From contig NZ_NPDX01000001.1 in assembly GCF_002811945.1 (NCBI RefSeq), positions 1,992,501 to 2,056,500 of the forward strand: DNA of 64,000 nucleotides, in the 5' to 3' direction. The notes under the pieces were generated by a model that searched no databases, had not been told where the DNA came from, and was given only the letters and a program-made list of their open reading frames with translations. This DNA is from Leptospira harrisiae (GTDB taxonomy: Bacteria; Spirochaetota; Leptospiria; Leptospirales; Leptospiraceae). Positions 21,967 through 31,494 of the stretch are shown here, in pieces. The position numbers and the translations under genes are program-made. Each line of letters starts with the position of its first letter. The first letter of the stretch is position 1.

Positions 21967-23772
21967 TTAGATAGTGACTACCCTGAGTTTTAATTCTTCT
22001 AGTTGTTTTGCCTCAACAGGACCTGGTGCTTCACTCATCATACAGGTTCCTTTTTGTGTTTTTGGAAAAGCAATAACATCACGAATGGAAGTTCCCCCAG
22101 TGAGTAACATCATAATCCGATCCACTCCAAAAGCAATCCCCCCATGAGGTGGTGCTCCAAACGAAAGTGCGTCCAATAAAAATCCAAATTTGGATTTTGC
22201 ATCTTCTTCTCCAATTCCAATGGCTTCCAAAACTAGGCTTTGGATTTCTGGGTTGTGAATCCGGATGGAACCACCGCCAATTTCTGTGCCATTCAGAACT
22301 AGATCATAAGCTTTAGCACCAATCGAAGAAAGGTCAACTTCTTTCCCTGCTTTCCAATCTCTCAGTTTGTCAAAGTCTTCCTCTTTTGGGGAAGTGAAAG
22401 GATGGTGGAGGAAAGTCCAAGTTTTTGCGGTTTCATCTAATTCAAACATAGGAAAGTCCACAACCCAATGGAAACTATAAGGAACCTTAGGTGGATCATA
22501 TTTTTCCGATAATTTCAAACGAAGGGCACCGAGAGAGGCGTTTACAATTTTGGAAGAGTCGGCTCCAAAAAATACCATATCCCCTTCTTTGGACCCAACT
22601 GCTTTTGCGATTTTATCAAGTGCTTCCGGTGTAAACCGTTTGGTGATGGTGGACTCGAGGCCATTTGCCCCGTGTTTCATATACGCAAGGCCTTTGGCTC
22701 GGAAGTCGCGGGATAACCAAGAAGTTAAGTCTTCAATTTCTTTACGAGAAATTACAGATCCACCCGGAACACAAATCGCCTTTACCACTCCACCACCGGA
22801 AACTGCTGCACTAAACACTTGGAAGTCTGCATCTTTTACAATTTCCGATACATTTACCAGTTTCATACCGAAACGAATGTCTGGTTTGTCAGAACCATAC
22901 TCTTCCATTGCCACATGATATGGCATGGTTGCAAAAGGTGCATTCACTTCTAGTTGGAACACTTTCTTTAAAGCGAATGCCCACATAGCTTCAATTTCAC
23001 GACGAATGTCTTCTTCTGTGACAAAAGAAAACTCCATATCGAGTTGGGTGAATTCAGGTTGGCGATCCGCACGTAAGTCTTCATCACGAAAACACTTTAC
23101 GATTTGGAAATACCTTTCCATTCCCCCAATCATCAGGATCTGTTTAAAAAGTTGGGGAGACTGCGGGAGAGCATAAAACTCACCGGCATTCAAACGAGAA
23201 GGAACAAGAAAATCACGTGCTCCTTCCGGTGTTGATTTATTTAAAATAGGAGTTTCAATTTCTAAAAAGGATTTACTATCCAAGTATTCTCGGAGAGCAA
23301 ATGTTAGTTTGTGGCGTAACACCAAACGGTCACGAAGTTCCTCGCGGCGCATATCCAGATAACGATACTTCAATCGAATTTCTTCGCCGGATGGATCAAA
23401 CTCATCTAAAGTAAAAGGAGGAGTTTTGGATGTATTTAAAATTTCTACAGATTCGGCGATCAGTTCGTATTTTCCGGTTTCCATCTTTGGATTCACGGAT
23501 TCGGCATCCCGAAGAGAAAGTTTACCTTTCACAGCAATCACAAACTCGGAACGAATTTTTTCTACTTTGGAGAAGTCATCTCCCAAAATTTCTTTTCTCG
23601 CAACGATTTGTAAAATTCCCGAACGATCACGAAGATCGATAAAAATCACACCACCTTGGTCACGGTAACGAAAGGCCCAACCGGAAAGGAATAAAGTTTT
23701 ACCAACTGATGCATCTGTGACACTCGTTGCGCTAATTCTATTTTTGTATTCTGATGTTACCCACTGATTCAA
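21967..23772 (-). CDS. aspS: Aspartyl-tRNA synthetase
   Basis: A class II synthetase of bacterial type, 601 residues. The N-terminal OB anticodon domain has [23 protein letters not shown]. Motif 2 is [18 protein letters not shown], and the insertion GAD domain is around residues 290-420. Motif 3 is [16 protein letters not shown] near the C-terminus. It lies 12 bases downstream of dnaB in the long operon. Whether it also charges tRNA-Asn cannot be judged here. Confidence 0.97.
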   Translation of the reverse strand: MNQWVTSEYKNRISATSVTDASVGKTLFLSGWAFRYRDQGGVIFIDLRDRSGILQIVARKEILGDDFSKVEKIRSEFVIAVKGKLSLRDAESVNPKMETGKYELIAESVEILNTSKTPPFTLDEFDPSGEEIRLKYRYLDMRREELRDRLVLRHKLTFALREYLDSKSFLEIETPILNKSTPEGARDFLVPSRLNAGEFYALPQSPQLFKQILMIGGMERYFQIVKCFRDEDLRADRQPEFTQLDMEFSFVTEEDIRREIEAMWAFALKKVFQLEVNAPFATMPYHVAMEEYGSDKPDIRFGMKLVNVSEIVKDADFQVFSAAVSGGGVVKAICVPGGSVISRKEIEDLTSWLSRDFRAKGLAYMKHGANGLESTITKRFTPEALDKIAKAVGSKEGDMVFFGADSSKIVNASLGALRLKLSEKYDPPKVPYSFHWVVDFPMFELDETAKTWTFLHHPFTSPKEEDFDKLRDWKAGKEVDLSSIGAKAYDLVLNGTEIGGGSIRIHNPEIQSLVLEAIGIGEEDAKSKFGFLLDALSFGAPPHGGIAFGVDRIMMLLTGGTSIRDVIAFPKTQKGTCMMSEAPGPVEAKQLEELKLRVVTI

Positions 23773-23784
23773 TTGAAAACCTCT

Positions 23785-25128
23785 TTATAATGGTACGTTG
23801 TCGAAACGGCTGATTTTCGGATTGAACATCAATGGAAAATCGGCCGTAGCACCCGCTCTGTTTTTGGCGATAATGATCTCTGCCATTCCCCTTTTATTTG
23901 GGTCAAGCTCCTCGGGAGGTTTCACCATTTCTTCCCGATAAATAAAACATACAATGTCCGCATCCTGCTCAATGGCACCTGACTCCCGTAAGTCGGAGAG
24001 TTGTGGCCTTTGGTCTTTGGAGCGGTTTTCAATGGAACGGTTCATCTGCGATAGTGCAATGATGGGACAACCTACTTCCCGTGCCATTTGTTTGAGTCCT
24101 CTGGAAATGTTAGCAACCTCTTGTTGCCTTCCACCCATTGCGGCCTTTGGATCACTCATTAGCTGTAAATAATCTACAATCACAAGTCCTACTTCTTCTG
24201 TGGTACGAAGTTGGCGGAGTCTTGCAGAAAACTCTTGGATCGTCAAATACCCAGAATCATCAATGTAAAGACTTGCCGATGTGATATTTCCTATACTGTC
24301 TTTGAGTTGTGTCATCTGTGCCGAAGTGAGAGTTCCTGCTTTTAAGGCATAGGAATCAATCCGTGCATCTGCACTGATGAGTTTGAGGAGTAATTCGATC
24401 CGGCTCATCTCAAGGGAAAAGATAACAACGGTTTTACGTTCTTTTAATGCAGCATTGGCTGCGATATTCAATGCAAAAGTAGTTTTTCCGTTTCCTGGAC
24501 GAGCCGCAAGGATCATAAGTTCGTGAGACTTCAGTCCAGTTGTAGCCATATCAAGGCCAGTAAAATGGGTTTTTAATCCATTGATCCCACCCGTTCCATT
24601 TTGGCTGGCTGCGACTACATTTTTAATGTAATCAATAAGGGCATTGGCATCATCTTTTACTTTCCGTAAACCTTTGGATCTCTCCTGGCGAGAGATATCC
24701 ATTAGCGACTGTTCAACGAGACTAAATATAGAATCGTTTTCTCCAGGTTCCACTTTGACTTTGTCAATGGCTTGGTTTAGTGCTTCGACATACTTACGTC
24801 TGTCGGAAACACGTTTCACACGCCTAACATAGTATTCTAGTGGTTGGAAAGGAACAGTATCTTTGTAAAGGGAAGTGATGTATTCCAAGTCACGGGACTC
24901 ATCTTTGAAAAGACGTTTTTCCCGCATTTGGTTTGTGACCGTAACTAGGTCGATATTGATCCCTTCATTGATGAGATCTGTGACGGCTTCAAAGACTCGC
25001 CTGTGGCTGTCCATATAGAAGTCGTCCGGGCTTAGACCTAAGTCTTCCTGCCCGGCTACCCCTCTCATGAGTAGGTAACCGATTAAGTTCTTCTCAGACT
25101 CTATCTCCTGAAGGGGGTTAGAATTCAT
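23785..25128 (-). CDS. dnaB: Replicative DNA helicase DnaB
   Basis: The hexameric helicase that unwinds the fork. The N-terminal DnaG-binding domain begins with [14 protein letters not shown]. The RecA-like domain has Walker [15 protein letters not shown] near residue 210, Walker [10 protein letters not shown] near 315, and the C-terminal [15 protein letters not shown] with IAKNRAGAT. The length of 447 is normal and no intein is present. rplI is upstream, the common rpsF-ssb-rpsR-rplI-dnaB order. Confidence 0.97.
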   Translation of the reverse strand: MNSNPLQEIESEKNLIGYLLMRGVAGQEDLGLSPDDFYMDSHRRVFEAVTDLINEGINIDLVTVTNQMREKRLFKDESRDLEYITSLYKDTVPFQPLEYYVRRVKRVSDRRKYVEALNQAIDKVKVEPGENDSIFSLVEQSLMDISRQERSKGLRKVKDDANALIDYIKNVVAASQNGTGGINGLKTHFTGLDMATTGLKSHELMILAARPGNGKTTFALNIAANAALKERKTVVIFSLEMSRIELLLKLISADARIDSYALKAGTLTSAQMTQLKDSIGNITSASLYIDDSGYLTIQEFSARLRQLRTTEEVGLVIVDYLQLMSDPKAAMGGRQQEVANISRGLKQMAREVGCPIIALSQMNRSIENRSKDQRPQLSDLRESGAIEQDADIVCFIYREEMVKPPEELDPNKRGMAEIIIAKNRAGATADFPLMFNPKISRFDNVPL

Positions 25129-25149
25129 CGAAAAAGCTTTAGTGTAAGA

Positions 25150-25596
25150 CTATGCTTGGCCGACGACTTTAACTACGATTACTGGAACAACACCTTCAGC
25201 CAAACGAACTTTGATTTTAAATTCACCAACCGATTTAATTGGCTCGCCTAAATCTAACTTACGTTTGTCGAGTTCCACTCCAGTGTTTTTAATTGCTAGT
25301 GCAATGTCATTCGCTGTAACAGAACCAAAAAGTTTGTCGTTTTCACCCACTTTCACTTTTACTTCGTATGTTTTACCATCAATTGAAGTAGAAAGTTCTT
25401 TCATCACTTTCACGCGTTTGTCGCGTTTAAGTTCAGCAAGTCTCTTTTGGTGAATCGCAGCTTTAGTGTTTCCATCATTTGCACGGACAGCAAATCTTCT
25501 TGGGATGAGGAAATTACGTGCATAACCATCTGCAACTTCTTTTACATCACCAGCATCACCAAGATTCAATACGTCTTTTTGTAATACAACTTTCAT
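25150..25596 (-). CDS. rplI: 50S ribosomal protein L9
   Basis: A large-subunit protein that binds 23S rRNA near the L1 stalk. The N-terminal domain MKVVLQKDVLNLGDAGDVKEVADGYARNFLIP is the family signature, followed by the long connecting helix and a C-terminal domain, 148 residues in all. The ribosome site AGGAGTAACGG precedes the ATG. It is 9 bases after rpsR. Confidence 0.97.
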   Translation of the reverse strand: MKVVLQKDVLNLGDAGDVKEVADGYARNFLIPRRFAVRANDGNTKAAIHQKRLAELKRDKRVKVMKELSTSIDGKTYEVKVKVGENDKLFGSVTANDIALAIKNTGVELDKRKLDLGEPIKSVGEFKIKVRLAEGVVPVIVVKVVGQA

Positions 25597-25605
25597 CCGT
25601 TACTC

Positions 25606-25950
25606 CTACAGAACTTTAAACGGTAGTAAACCGATAGATCTGGATTTTCTGATTTCACGAGCAAGGGCTCTTTGGTGTTTGCCACAAGTTCCAGTGATTC
25701 TTCTTGGAATGATTTTACCACGGTTGGTAACAAATCTTTCTAAGATGTCTACTCGTTTGTAATCAAGACCTGCAAGTAAGGCTTTGTCAGCACAGAACTT
25801 ACATACTTTCTTTTTATATTTTGCGTTTTTACGACCGAATTTGCCTTCTCCGTCTTTACCACGGAAACCGCCTTTTTCGTCGTCTTCCATCCCGTCCATA
25901 CTCTCGCGGGAATCTGTTCTTGTATCATCAATATTTGTCGTTTCGCTCAT
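25606..25950 (-). CDS. rpsR: 30S ribosomal protein S18
   Basis: S18 pairs with S6 on the small-subunit platform. The core (about residues 45-114) contains [27 protein letters not shown] and [14 protein letters not shown]. The Cys pairs suggest a zinc-binding form. The N-terminal 40 residues are an acidic, Gly-rich extension unusual for this family. I place the start at 25950 (MSETTN) because AGG lies 8 bases upstream; the ATG two codons earlier is too close to it. Confidence 0.95.
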   Translation of the reverse strand: MSETTNIDDTRTDSRESMDGMEDDEKGGFRGKDGEGKFGRKNAKYKKKVCKFCADKALLAGLDYKRVDILERFVTNRGKIIPRRITGTCGKHQRALAREIRKSRSIGLLPFKVL

Positions 25951-25962
25951 TGTCATAACCTA

Positions 25963-26403
25963 TCAAAAAGGAATGTCGTCATCACCGGCTGGATAATCAT
26001 CATAACCACTACTTACGCCGGAATCATAAGAATTGGAACTGTCAGAACGGTCACCACCTGATCCACCACCCTGTCCTTGGCCGCCCAGTAATTGTGCGGA
26101 TTCAACATAAACACGGATTTTAGAGGCTTTTTTGCCTTCAGGAGTTTCCCAGGACTGTTGTTGCAGTCGACCTTCAATCGCTACTTGTTTTCCTTTGCCA
26201 GCATATTGTTTTAAAATGTCAGCAAGTCGGCCCCATGCCACACAGTCAAAATAATGAGTTTCCTCTTTTTTTTCACCGTTAGTCACATAAACTCTGTTAT
26301 TCGCAATTGAAAAATTGACAACAGAACTTCCGTTCACCGATTTAAATTCAGGATCACGGGTCATTCGACCGATTATAAGTATTTTGTTAAGATCGTTAGC
26401 CAT
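25963..26403 (-). CDS. ssb: Single-stranded DNA-binding protein
   Basis: A 146-residue SSB with N-terminal OB fold (LNKILIIGRMTRDPEFK, then FDCVAWGRLADILKQYAGKGKQVAIEG), a Gly/Ser-rich linker (about 112-138) and the acidic tip DDDIPF that docks partner proteins. Its start overlaps the rpsF stop by 8 bases. Its stop is 12 bases before rpsR. Confidence 0.97.
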   Translation of the reverse strand: MANDLNKILIIGRMTRDPEFKSVNGSSVVNFSIANNRVYVTNGEKKEETHYFDCVAWGRLADILKQYAGKGKQVAIEGRLQQQSWETPEGKKASKIRVYVESAQLLGGQGQGGGSGGDRSDSSNSYDSGVSSGYDDYPAGDDDIPF

Positions 26404-26671
26404 TGGCCCTAATTACGAGGGTTTTTAAGATGTTTGCATTGAGTTTAAACTCATGTTCTATCTTTGCAACTTCAGCGGGAGCGCCGGAACACTTGATAAG
26501 TGTGAAGTGACCTTGTTCGTCTTGTCCAACCGGATGCCAGAGTCTTTTAGAACCCCAATCCTCTTCGCCTTGGATCGTGAAGTTGTATTTGGAGAGTAAG
26601 TCTTTTACTGCAGACTTCGTCTCTTCTACATTCCCTTCACGAAGAATATTCGTGATTTCGTAGTTTCTCAT
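26396..26671 (-). CDS. rpsF: 30S ribosomal protein S6
   Basis: S6 forms the platform heterodimer with S18. From MRNYEITNILREG the protein has 91 residues and includes the RNP-like strands and the conserved KRLWHPV-type segment. I choose the ATG at 26671 because GGAGAAAT lies directly upstream; the open frame extends further to 26764 but those residues do not belong to S6. It is the first gene of the 14-gene minus-strand operon. A leader hairpin lies just upstream. Confidence 0.95.
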   Translation of the reverse strand: MRNYEITNILREGNVEETKSAVKDLLSKYNFTIQGEEDWGSKRLWHPVGQDEQGHFTLIKCSGAPAEVAKIEHEFKLNANILKTLVIRANG

Positions 26672-26687
26672 ATTTCTCCTATGGGTA

Positions 26688-26713
26688 TACCTACATAGAA
26701 ACACTTGTAGGTA
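26688..26713 (-). promoter_or_regulatory. Leader hairpin of the rpsF operon
   Basis: TACCTACA (26688-26695) and TGTAGGTA (26706-26713) form a perfect 8-bp inverted repeat with a 10-base loop, beginning 17 bases before the rpsF start codon. S6:S18 autoregulatory leaders occur at this position in many bacteria, but the CCG element typical of that motif is not seen. It is therefore a candidate structure only. A weak promoter such as TTGGCA upstream could serve the operon. Confidence 0.4.
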
Positions 26714-26763
26714 GAAGAATTTGTTAGTTTCCACTAGGGTTTTGCCAATGGGGCCTTGGGTCA

Positions 26764-27546
26764 ATGGAATTTCTTCTTGGAGTTCCCAAACCCTTCCATT
26801 TCCATGTAATTTCTAACATTTTTATGGGTGAAAAATCAAATTTTCCAGAGGTTTGGGGCCTTGGTCTTGGCCTATTTTTAGCACTTTATGCTGGGTTTTT
26901 AAACCACATCACCCCGAAAGAACCAGCCCTCGACAACCACTCCGGATTTGAATCCACCCTTCTTGGACTCGAAATGGCAGAAACTCCCAAACAAGTCCAA
27001 GATTTAATCGGAATCCCTGACACCATCGATTTTTTTAACTTATCAGCCGAATACAGAAAGGTTCATTATTTTGACTTTGGGTTTATCTTTTGTTATTTGG
27101 CATTTCTCACGTATACCGGGCATTATGCGGGAAGAAAGGTAAGACCCATATTTTTAAAGATCTTTATGGGAATGGTTTTGCTTCTAGTGATTGCCGGTTT
27201 TGCCGATTTAATAGAAAACATTTTAATCCTAAATGTTTTGGATGCAAAAACCGCAGAAGAGATGACTCCTTCTTTGGAATACTTAAAACCCACCTCCCAA
27301 CTCAAGTGGTTTTGTTTGTTTGGTTATGTTGCTATAGTTTCCGTCTACTTTTGGTTATATGAAAAAAGTTGGATTTTAAGAACGGCCTCGGTTCTTTTTT
27401 TTACAGGATTTTTTTTGCAGATGTTTTCGATTTACAAAACAAATTTACTCGAACTAAGTTTTCCTTTTTTTGCCCTAGGACTTACATGCAGTTGGTTCCA
27501 TTACGGTTTTAGTTTAGCTTTTAGTTCCTTATCAAAAAAAACATAA
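26764..27546 (+). CDS. Multi-pass membrane protein of unknown function
   Basis: Up to 260 residues with about six hydrophobic helices (roughly residues 31-47, 105-120, 130-150, 182-198, 206-224 and 230-252) and one hydrophilic loop at about 50-100. No motif that I recognise. The start is uncertain: ATG at 26764 or ATG at 26824, the latter giving a protein that begins MGEKSNFPE just before the first helix. Neither has a clear ribosome site. It is divergent from rpsF, and its 3' end overlaps the convergent capA-like gene by 46 bases. Confidence 0.68.
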   Translation: MEFLLGVPKPFHFHVISNIFMGEKSNFPEVWGLGLGLFLALYAGFLNHITPKEPALDNHSGFESTLLGLEMAETPKQVQDLIGIPDTIDFFNLSAEYRKVHYFDFGFIFCYLAFLTYTGHYAGRKVRPIFLKIFMGMVLLLVIAGFADLIENILILNVLDAKTAEEMTPSLEYLKPTSQLKWFCLFGYVAIVSVYFWLYEKSWILRTASVLFFTGFFLQMFSIYKTNLLELSFPFFALGLTCSWFHYGFSLAFSSLSKKT

Positions 27547-28649
27547 CCCCTTCCCCCGGAAATCACAAGATCGGTCCCAAGTTGTTTGCAGAGAATTGCA
27601 TATTCTTTTAAAAAACTTTCTGCCTCTTTTGGACCCAAAGGAAAAAAATAGTGATCTCCTGGAAGTGATTGGTGTTTTCCAAAAACAGGAACCACTTCCA
27701 CAAACAAAAGTTTGTCGGCATCAAAATGTAGGACCACAGAGATATTGTGTTTTAAATATTGGTTTTTAGAACCAAATAAAAAATTCCCAAGGGAATATAT
27801 CACAACTCCTTTTGGAAATACTTCAATCCCTTGCGGAACATGAGGGTGGTGACCAAGGATCACCTGGTATCCAGCACCTACCAAATATTTGGCGGCGTTT
27901 CTCTCGGTATCCATCGGTAAGGGACTATATTCCACTCCCCAATGAACAGAAAGAATGTTCACTTGGTTTGGTTTGGTTTTTTTAATCAAACGTTCGGCAG
28001 TTCCTACTCGGAAATATGCGGCCCCTGGTGTTTTGGTTCCCGAAAACAACCTAGTTTCACCTGTATCAGAAAAAGAAAAAATCCGATACTCAGTATTCTG
28101 TTTGGAAATAGTAATGGGAACCAAAGCATCCTCGGTATTTTTACCAGCTCCAGTATGACGGATCCCAAATTCATCCAATAACTCCAAGGTATCGTAAAGT
28201 CCGTTTTCTCCAAAATCCATAGTATGATTATTACCAAGAAAAACCCCATCGATCCCAAACATACGAAGTACAAGTAGATCCCTTCTTTCTCCAAAAAAAA
28301 CATAGGACTTCCTTTGGTCGGCTGCCGGTGTTTTGTGGAGGATGGGGGTTTCTAAATTGAGAAATCGAAAATCAAAGTTCCTTAAATAACTAAAAAAACT
28401 ACGAAAAGGATAATATGGATCTTCCGAACGCATCGAATCACGAACGCCCCAATTGAACATCACATCCCCACCAAACCAAAGTTTAGTGGACTTGGGATAC
28501 TGGATGGCTTCGCCCGTTTCCGTACGGAAATGGTAAAGATCCTTTATGGGTAAATCGAGTTTGGGTTCTTCTGACTCAGGAATGTCCGCAGAAAACAAAA
28601 ATAACGGAAAAAAAAGAACGAGCGTTAGTTTAAAACAAAATCGATTCAT
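27501..28649 (-). CDS. CapA/PgsA-type metallophosphatase-like protein
   Basis: A 382-residue protein with a signal peptide (core VLFFPLFLFSA). The mature domain has the CapA family motifs: WFGGDVMFNWGV near residue 57, FLNLETPI near 96, GIDGVFLGNNHTMDFGENGLYDTLELL near 132-158, ILSVHWGVEY, and ILGHHPHVPQGIE near 260 with YSLGNFLFG. Relatives are linked to poly-gamma-glutamate or capsule synthesis, though many in bacteria have no known substrate. It is the last gene of the TPR/lipoprotein/capA operon and overlaps the convergent membrane gene. Confidence 0.88.
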   Translation of the reverse strand: MNRFCFKLTLVLFFPLFLFSADIPESEEPKLDLPIKDLYHFRTETGEAIQYPKSTKLWFGGDVMFNWGVRDSMRSEDPYYPFRSFFSYLRNFDFRFLNLETPILHKTPAADQRKSYVFFGERRDLLVLRMFGIDGVFLGNNHTMDFGENGLYDTLELLDEFGIRHTGAGKNTEDALVPITISKQNTEYRIFSFSDTGETRLFSGTKTPGAAYFRVGTAERLIKKTKPNQVNILSVHWGVEYSPLPMDTERNAAKYLVGAGYQVILGHHPHVPQGIEVFPKGVVIYSLGNFLFGSKNQYLKHNISVVLHFDADKLLFVEVVPVFGKHQSLPGDHYFFPLGPKEAESFLKEYAILCKQLGTDLVISGGRGYVFFDKELKAKLKP

Positions 28650-28670
28650 TTAAGAACGAAATTTTACCAT

Positions 28671-29459
28671 TTAAAACCGGAAGGTATTTGCTGGTGGTTC
28701 CGTAATTTGGGATTTTTTTAACTTAATTTGGATGAGGACATTTTCCTTTTCGGTATCCAAACTAATCACTTTGGTAACAATTTCCTTCGGAGGATGGATT
28801 TGTTCGGGTTTTGTTTTCACAAGGGCAATTGCTTTTAACCCACGTTTGGTGCTAGAAAGTTCCAATCGGTCCAAATTCCCTTCTTTAAAAAAATACTCAT
28901 ATTCCCCATCTGGTTTGGTAAGGGCAATCCTAGAATCTGTTGTATTGAATTTTGCTTTGGGATTTTGAATTTCCGTTAAATAAGCACCAGTGAGGTATTC
29001 ATAAATCACAGGAAAAGGAATCGCAAATTTTTTATTTGTATTTGGATCTTGGATGAGGATATCTCCCATCGGCAAAGTTTGGATTTCTTTTGTACTGGTT
29101 GGTTTGATTTGGATTTGGTTTGGATCTGCAATGAGTTCCGTAAAAACCATTCCAAAAAAACTATCCATTAATTGGATTTTGATTTGTTTGGATTCTTTCG
29201 AAAAATATAATTTTCCATCCAAGGAAACATTGTCTTTTTTCGGAACAAATGTTTGGATCTGCATAGAAAACTCAGACTTAAAACTTTGGAATTCAGTTTG
29301 TTTCTCTAAAATTTCTTTGAGTAGAGTTTTAGATTCTCCCTCTTTTGCAGAAATGTATTTTTCTTTGTTTCTACCAATAAAATTAGGGTCTTCCACTTCC
29401 GCAGACTGACACGAGATCAATAAAAATAAAACACTGATTAGGGCGGTATTTCCTTTCAT
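28671..29459 (-). CDS. Lipoprotein, LolA/LolB-like fold possible
   Basis: 262 residues with a lipoprotein signal ending LFLLISC (Cys17). The mature part is beta-rich, with segments such as EFSMQIQTFVPKK, LDGKLYFSKESKQIKIQL and GDILIQDPNT that recall LolA/LolB-type half-barrels, including a final strand set ending in NTFRF. That assignment is tentative. The start overlaps the stop of the upstream TPR gene by ATGA, and the capA-like gene follows after 21 bases. Confidence 0.75.
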   Translation of the reverse strand: MKGNTALISVLFLLISCQSAEVEDPNFIGRNKEKYISAKEGESKTLLKEILEKQTEFQSFKSEFSMQIQTFVPKKDNVSLDGKLYFSKESKQIKIQLMDSFFGMVFTELIADPNQIQIKPTSTKEIQTLPMGDILIQDPNTNKKFAIPFPVIYEYLTGAYLTEIQNPKAKFNTTDSRIALTKPDGEYEYFFKEGNLDRLELSSTKRGLKAIALVKTKPEQIHPPKEIVTKVISLDTEKENVLIQIKLKKSQITEPPANTFRF

Positions 29460-31456
29460 TCCGAAATTTCCTTTTGTACTTTTTTTATTTTTGCAACGAG
29501 GTCTTTGTTTGACTCCGATTTTAATTTAGATTCGGAAAGTTTAAAGAACTGAAGTGCATTGACTGGATCTTTTTTTGCTAAATACACATCACCCAAATGT
29601 TCATAGATCACAGGATCTTCAAACCCTCTCTCAAGTGCCAAAGATGCAGCAAAATTCAAATGCAGTAAGGCACGATTAAAATCTTTTTTCCGAAACAATA
29701 CCCAACCCAAACTATCCTGATAGGCCGGGTTATCTGGTTCTAAAGATACTGCTTGGTTGAGTAGTTGGCTTGCCTCTTCCGGATTGATATCTTTTTCAGC
29801 ATATAAATACCCTAAATAATTCATTGCATTCGAGGCATTTGGATTGAGCGAAAGAGTGGTTTTTAAATCTGATTCCACTTCACCAAACTGTTTTAATTTA
29901 TCAAAAGCTGTGGCACGATAAAAATAATAATTATAATTTTTGGGATCTAATTGGATTGCTTCTGTGAAATCGTGAACACTTTCTTTGTATTTTGCCAATT
30001 GAAAGTATGCAAGACCTCTCAAATAAAAATGAGTGGGCGAAGGATTTTCTTTGATTGTTTCAGATAAAACAGAAACAGAAAGAGGTTCTTTTTTTAAGTT
30101 CCCTTGTAAGTAGAGGTATGCCAAACGAAATCGCAATCGAAATTTTTTATCAGTTTCTTTGGTGAGTTCGAGTGCTTCCTTTGTGGACATGGTGGCATGA
30201 TTCCATAATCCCAACATTTCTTGGCAGGAAGAAATTTTTTCATAGTACAATGACTGATCTTCGTTTGCATTTTCTTTTGATACAATTCGAGAAAGACCTT
30301 TTCGTAAAATCTTTTCAGCAGTTAGGTATTGCCTGTATTCAAAGGCAGATTGGGCTGTATCTGCATTCAATACTTCATATTCAGGAGAATTTTCTTTTTC
30401 GGCTAGTTCCAAAAGGGCAATTCGTGGAGAAAGTCTTCCAGGATTCTCTTGGATGTATGCCTTTAGTTTCGTTTCTAATCCATATTTTGAACCTGAAACT
30501 AGTTGATCCAACATATAGACAATTCCCTCTTTGGGAATTTTTTTCTCTTTTTTTAATGTAGCAAAGAAAATCGCAGCCGAATCACGAGAATCCATAAAAT
30601 AAATTTCAGCAAGCATATGAGAGGCATCAATATCTCTAGGATTTTTTTCACGGATTTGTTCTAGATACATCCGGCAATTCTTAAAATCACCTAACACAAA
30701 ATAGATTTGAGCTAGACGAAACAAAACTTCCATATCATTTTTATAAGCAGAAGTGTATTCGCGATAACGTTTGATGGAAATTTTTGGATAATCTAATTTA
30801 TAATTAAGTTCACCCAGTGCTTTTGCTGTGAGGTATTTGTATTTGGAATGGTTATCTCGTCTTTCAATGACAAAAGAAAGAGCTGTGTAGTATAAAACGG
30901 ACTGGTTCCAAAGTTTTCTTTCAAAATTCAAATTGCCTAGTAGGTATAAAAAATCTGGATCATTTGGAAACTTGTGAAGAGAATTTTCCAAAACATCGGA
31001 AGCTTTTTCCAACTCGCCTTGCCTGATCCGAATCCTTGTTTGCAAAAGAACTAAGTCTTTGGTTACATCTTCTGATTTTCGAATGGCATTTTCCGACCAT
31101 TCCCAAGCTTTTTCCAAAGCCCCTAATTCTAAATAATTCTGTGCTTGTGTTTCAGAACTGAGAGCACTTGGTTCTTTTCCGACTTCCAACAAACACCTGT
31201 GGTAAGATTCCAAAAAAGAGACGGAACGTTCAAAGGAAAGTTTGGAATCTTCTGATTTCCTTCTTTGGGCAGCCTGAAATCCATCAACTTGTTCTCTCAA
31301 GGCCCGAGATAGGAGAAATTCAGCCGGTACACCAGGTGCAAGCGTAGAACATTCTTTGGTTCTTGTCCCAGACTCGGTGGCAAACAGAGAAAGTGAGAGA
31401 AAACAAAAGAAAACAAAGAGGAAGGGACGGTTTAAAGTTTTAATTGCTTGAAACAT
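29456..31456 (-). CDS. Secreted TPR-repeat protein
   Basis: A 666-residue protein with a signal peptide (FLFVFFCFLSLSLFA, cleavage near residue 26). It carries at least eight TPR-like helices, clear ones being NDPDFLYLLGNLNFERKLW (about 165-185), PTHFYLRGLAYFQLAKYKES (about 470-495) and ASNAMNYLGYLYAEKDINPE (about 540-560). TPRs mediate protein interaction. Its start lies 13 bases inside the longest frame of the divergent gene. It heads a three-gene operon with the lipoprotein and CapA-like genes. Confidence 0.85.
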   Translation of the reverse strand: MFQAIKTLNRPFLFVFFCFLSLSLFATESGTRTKECSTLAPGVPAEFLLSRALREQVDGFQAAQRRKSEDSKLSFERSVSFLESYHRCLLEVGKEPSALSSETQAQNYLELGALEKAWEWSENAIRKSEDVTKDLVLLQTRIRIRQGELEKASDVLENSLHKFPNDPDFLYLLGNLNFERKLWNQSVLYYTALSFVIERRDNHSKYKYLTAKALGELNYKLDYPKISIKRYREYTSAYKNDMEVLFRLAQIYFVLGDFKNCRMYLEQIREKNPRDIDASHMLAEIYFMDSRDSAAIFFATLKKEKKIPKEGIVYMLDQLVSGSKYGLETKLKAYIQENPGRLSPRIALLELAEKENSPEYEVLNADTAQSAFEYRQYLTAEKILRKGLSRIVSKENANEDQSLYYEKISSCQEMLGLWNHATMSTKEALELTKETDKKFRLRFRLAYLYLQGNLKKEPLSVSVLSETIKENPSPTHFYLRGLAYFQLAKYKESVHDFTEAIQLDPKNYNYYFYRATAFDKLKQFGEVESDLKTTLSLNPNASNAMNYLGYLYAEKDINPEEASQLLNQAVSLEPDNPAYQDSLGWVLFRKKDFNRALLHLNFAASLALERGFEDPVIYEHLGDVYLAKKDPVNALQFFKLSESKLKSESNKDLVAKIKKVQKEISE

Positions 31457-31494
31457 CAGTAGATTCCGGCAAAGATCGGGAACAGGGACAATCC

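Noticed and set aside
26672..26764. N-terminal extension of S6
   Set aside because: S6 normally starts at MRNYE, and GGAGAAAT precedes that ATG; the extension covers the leader hairpin.
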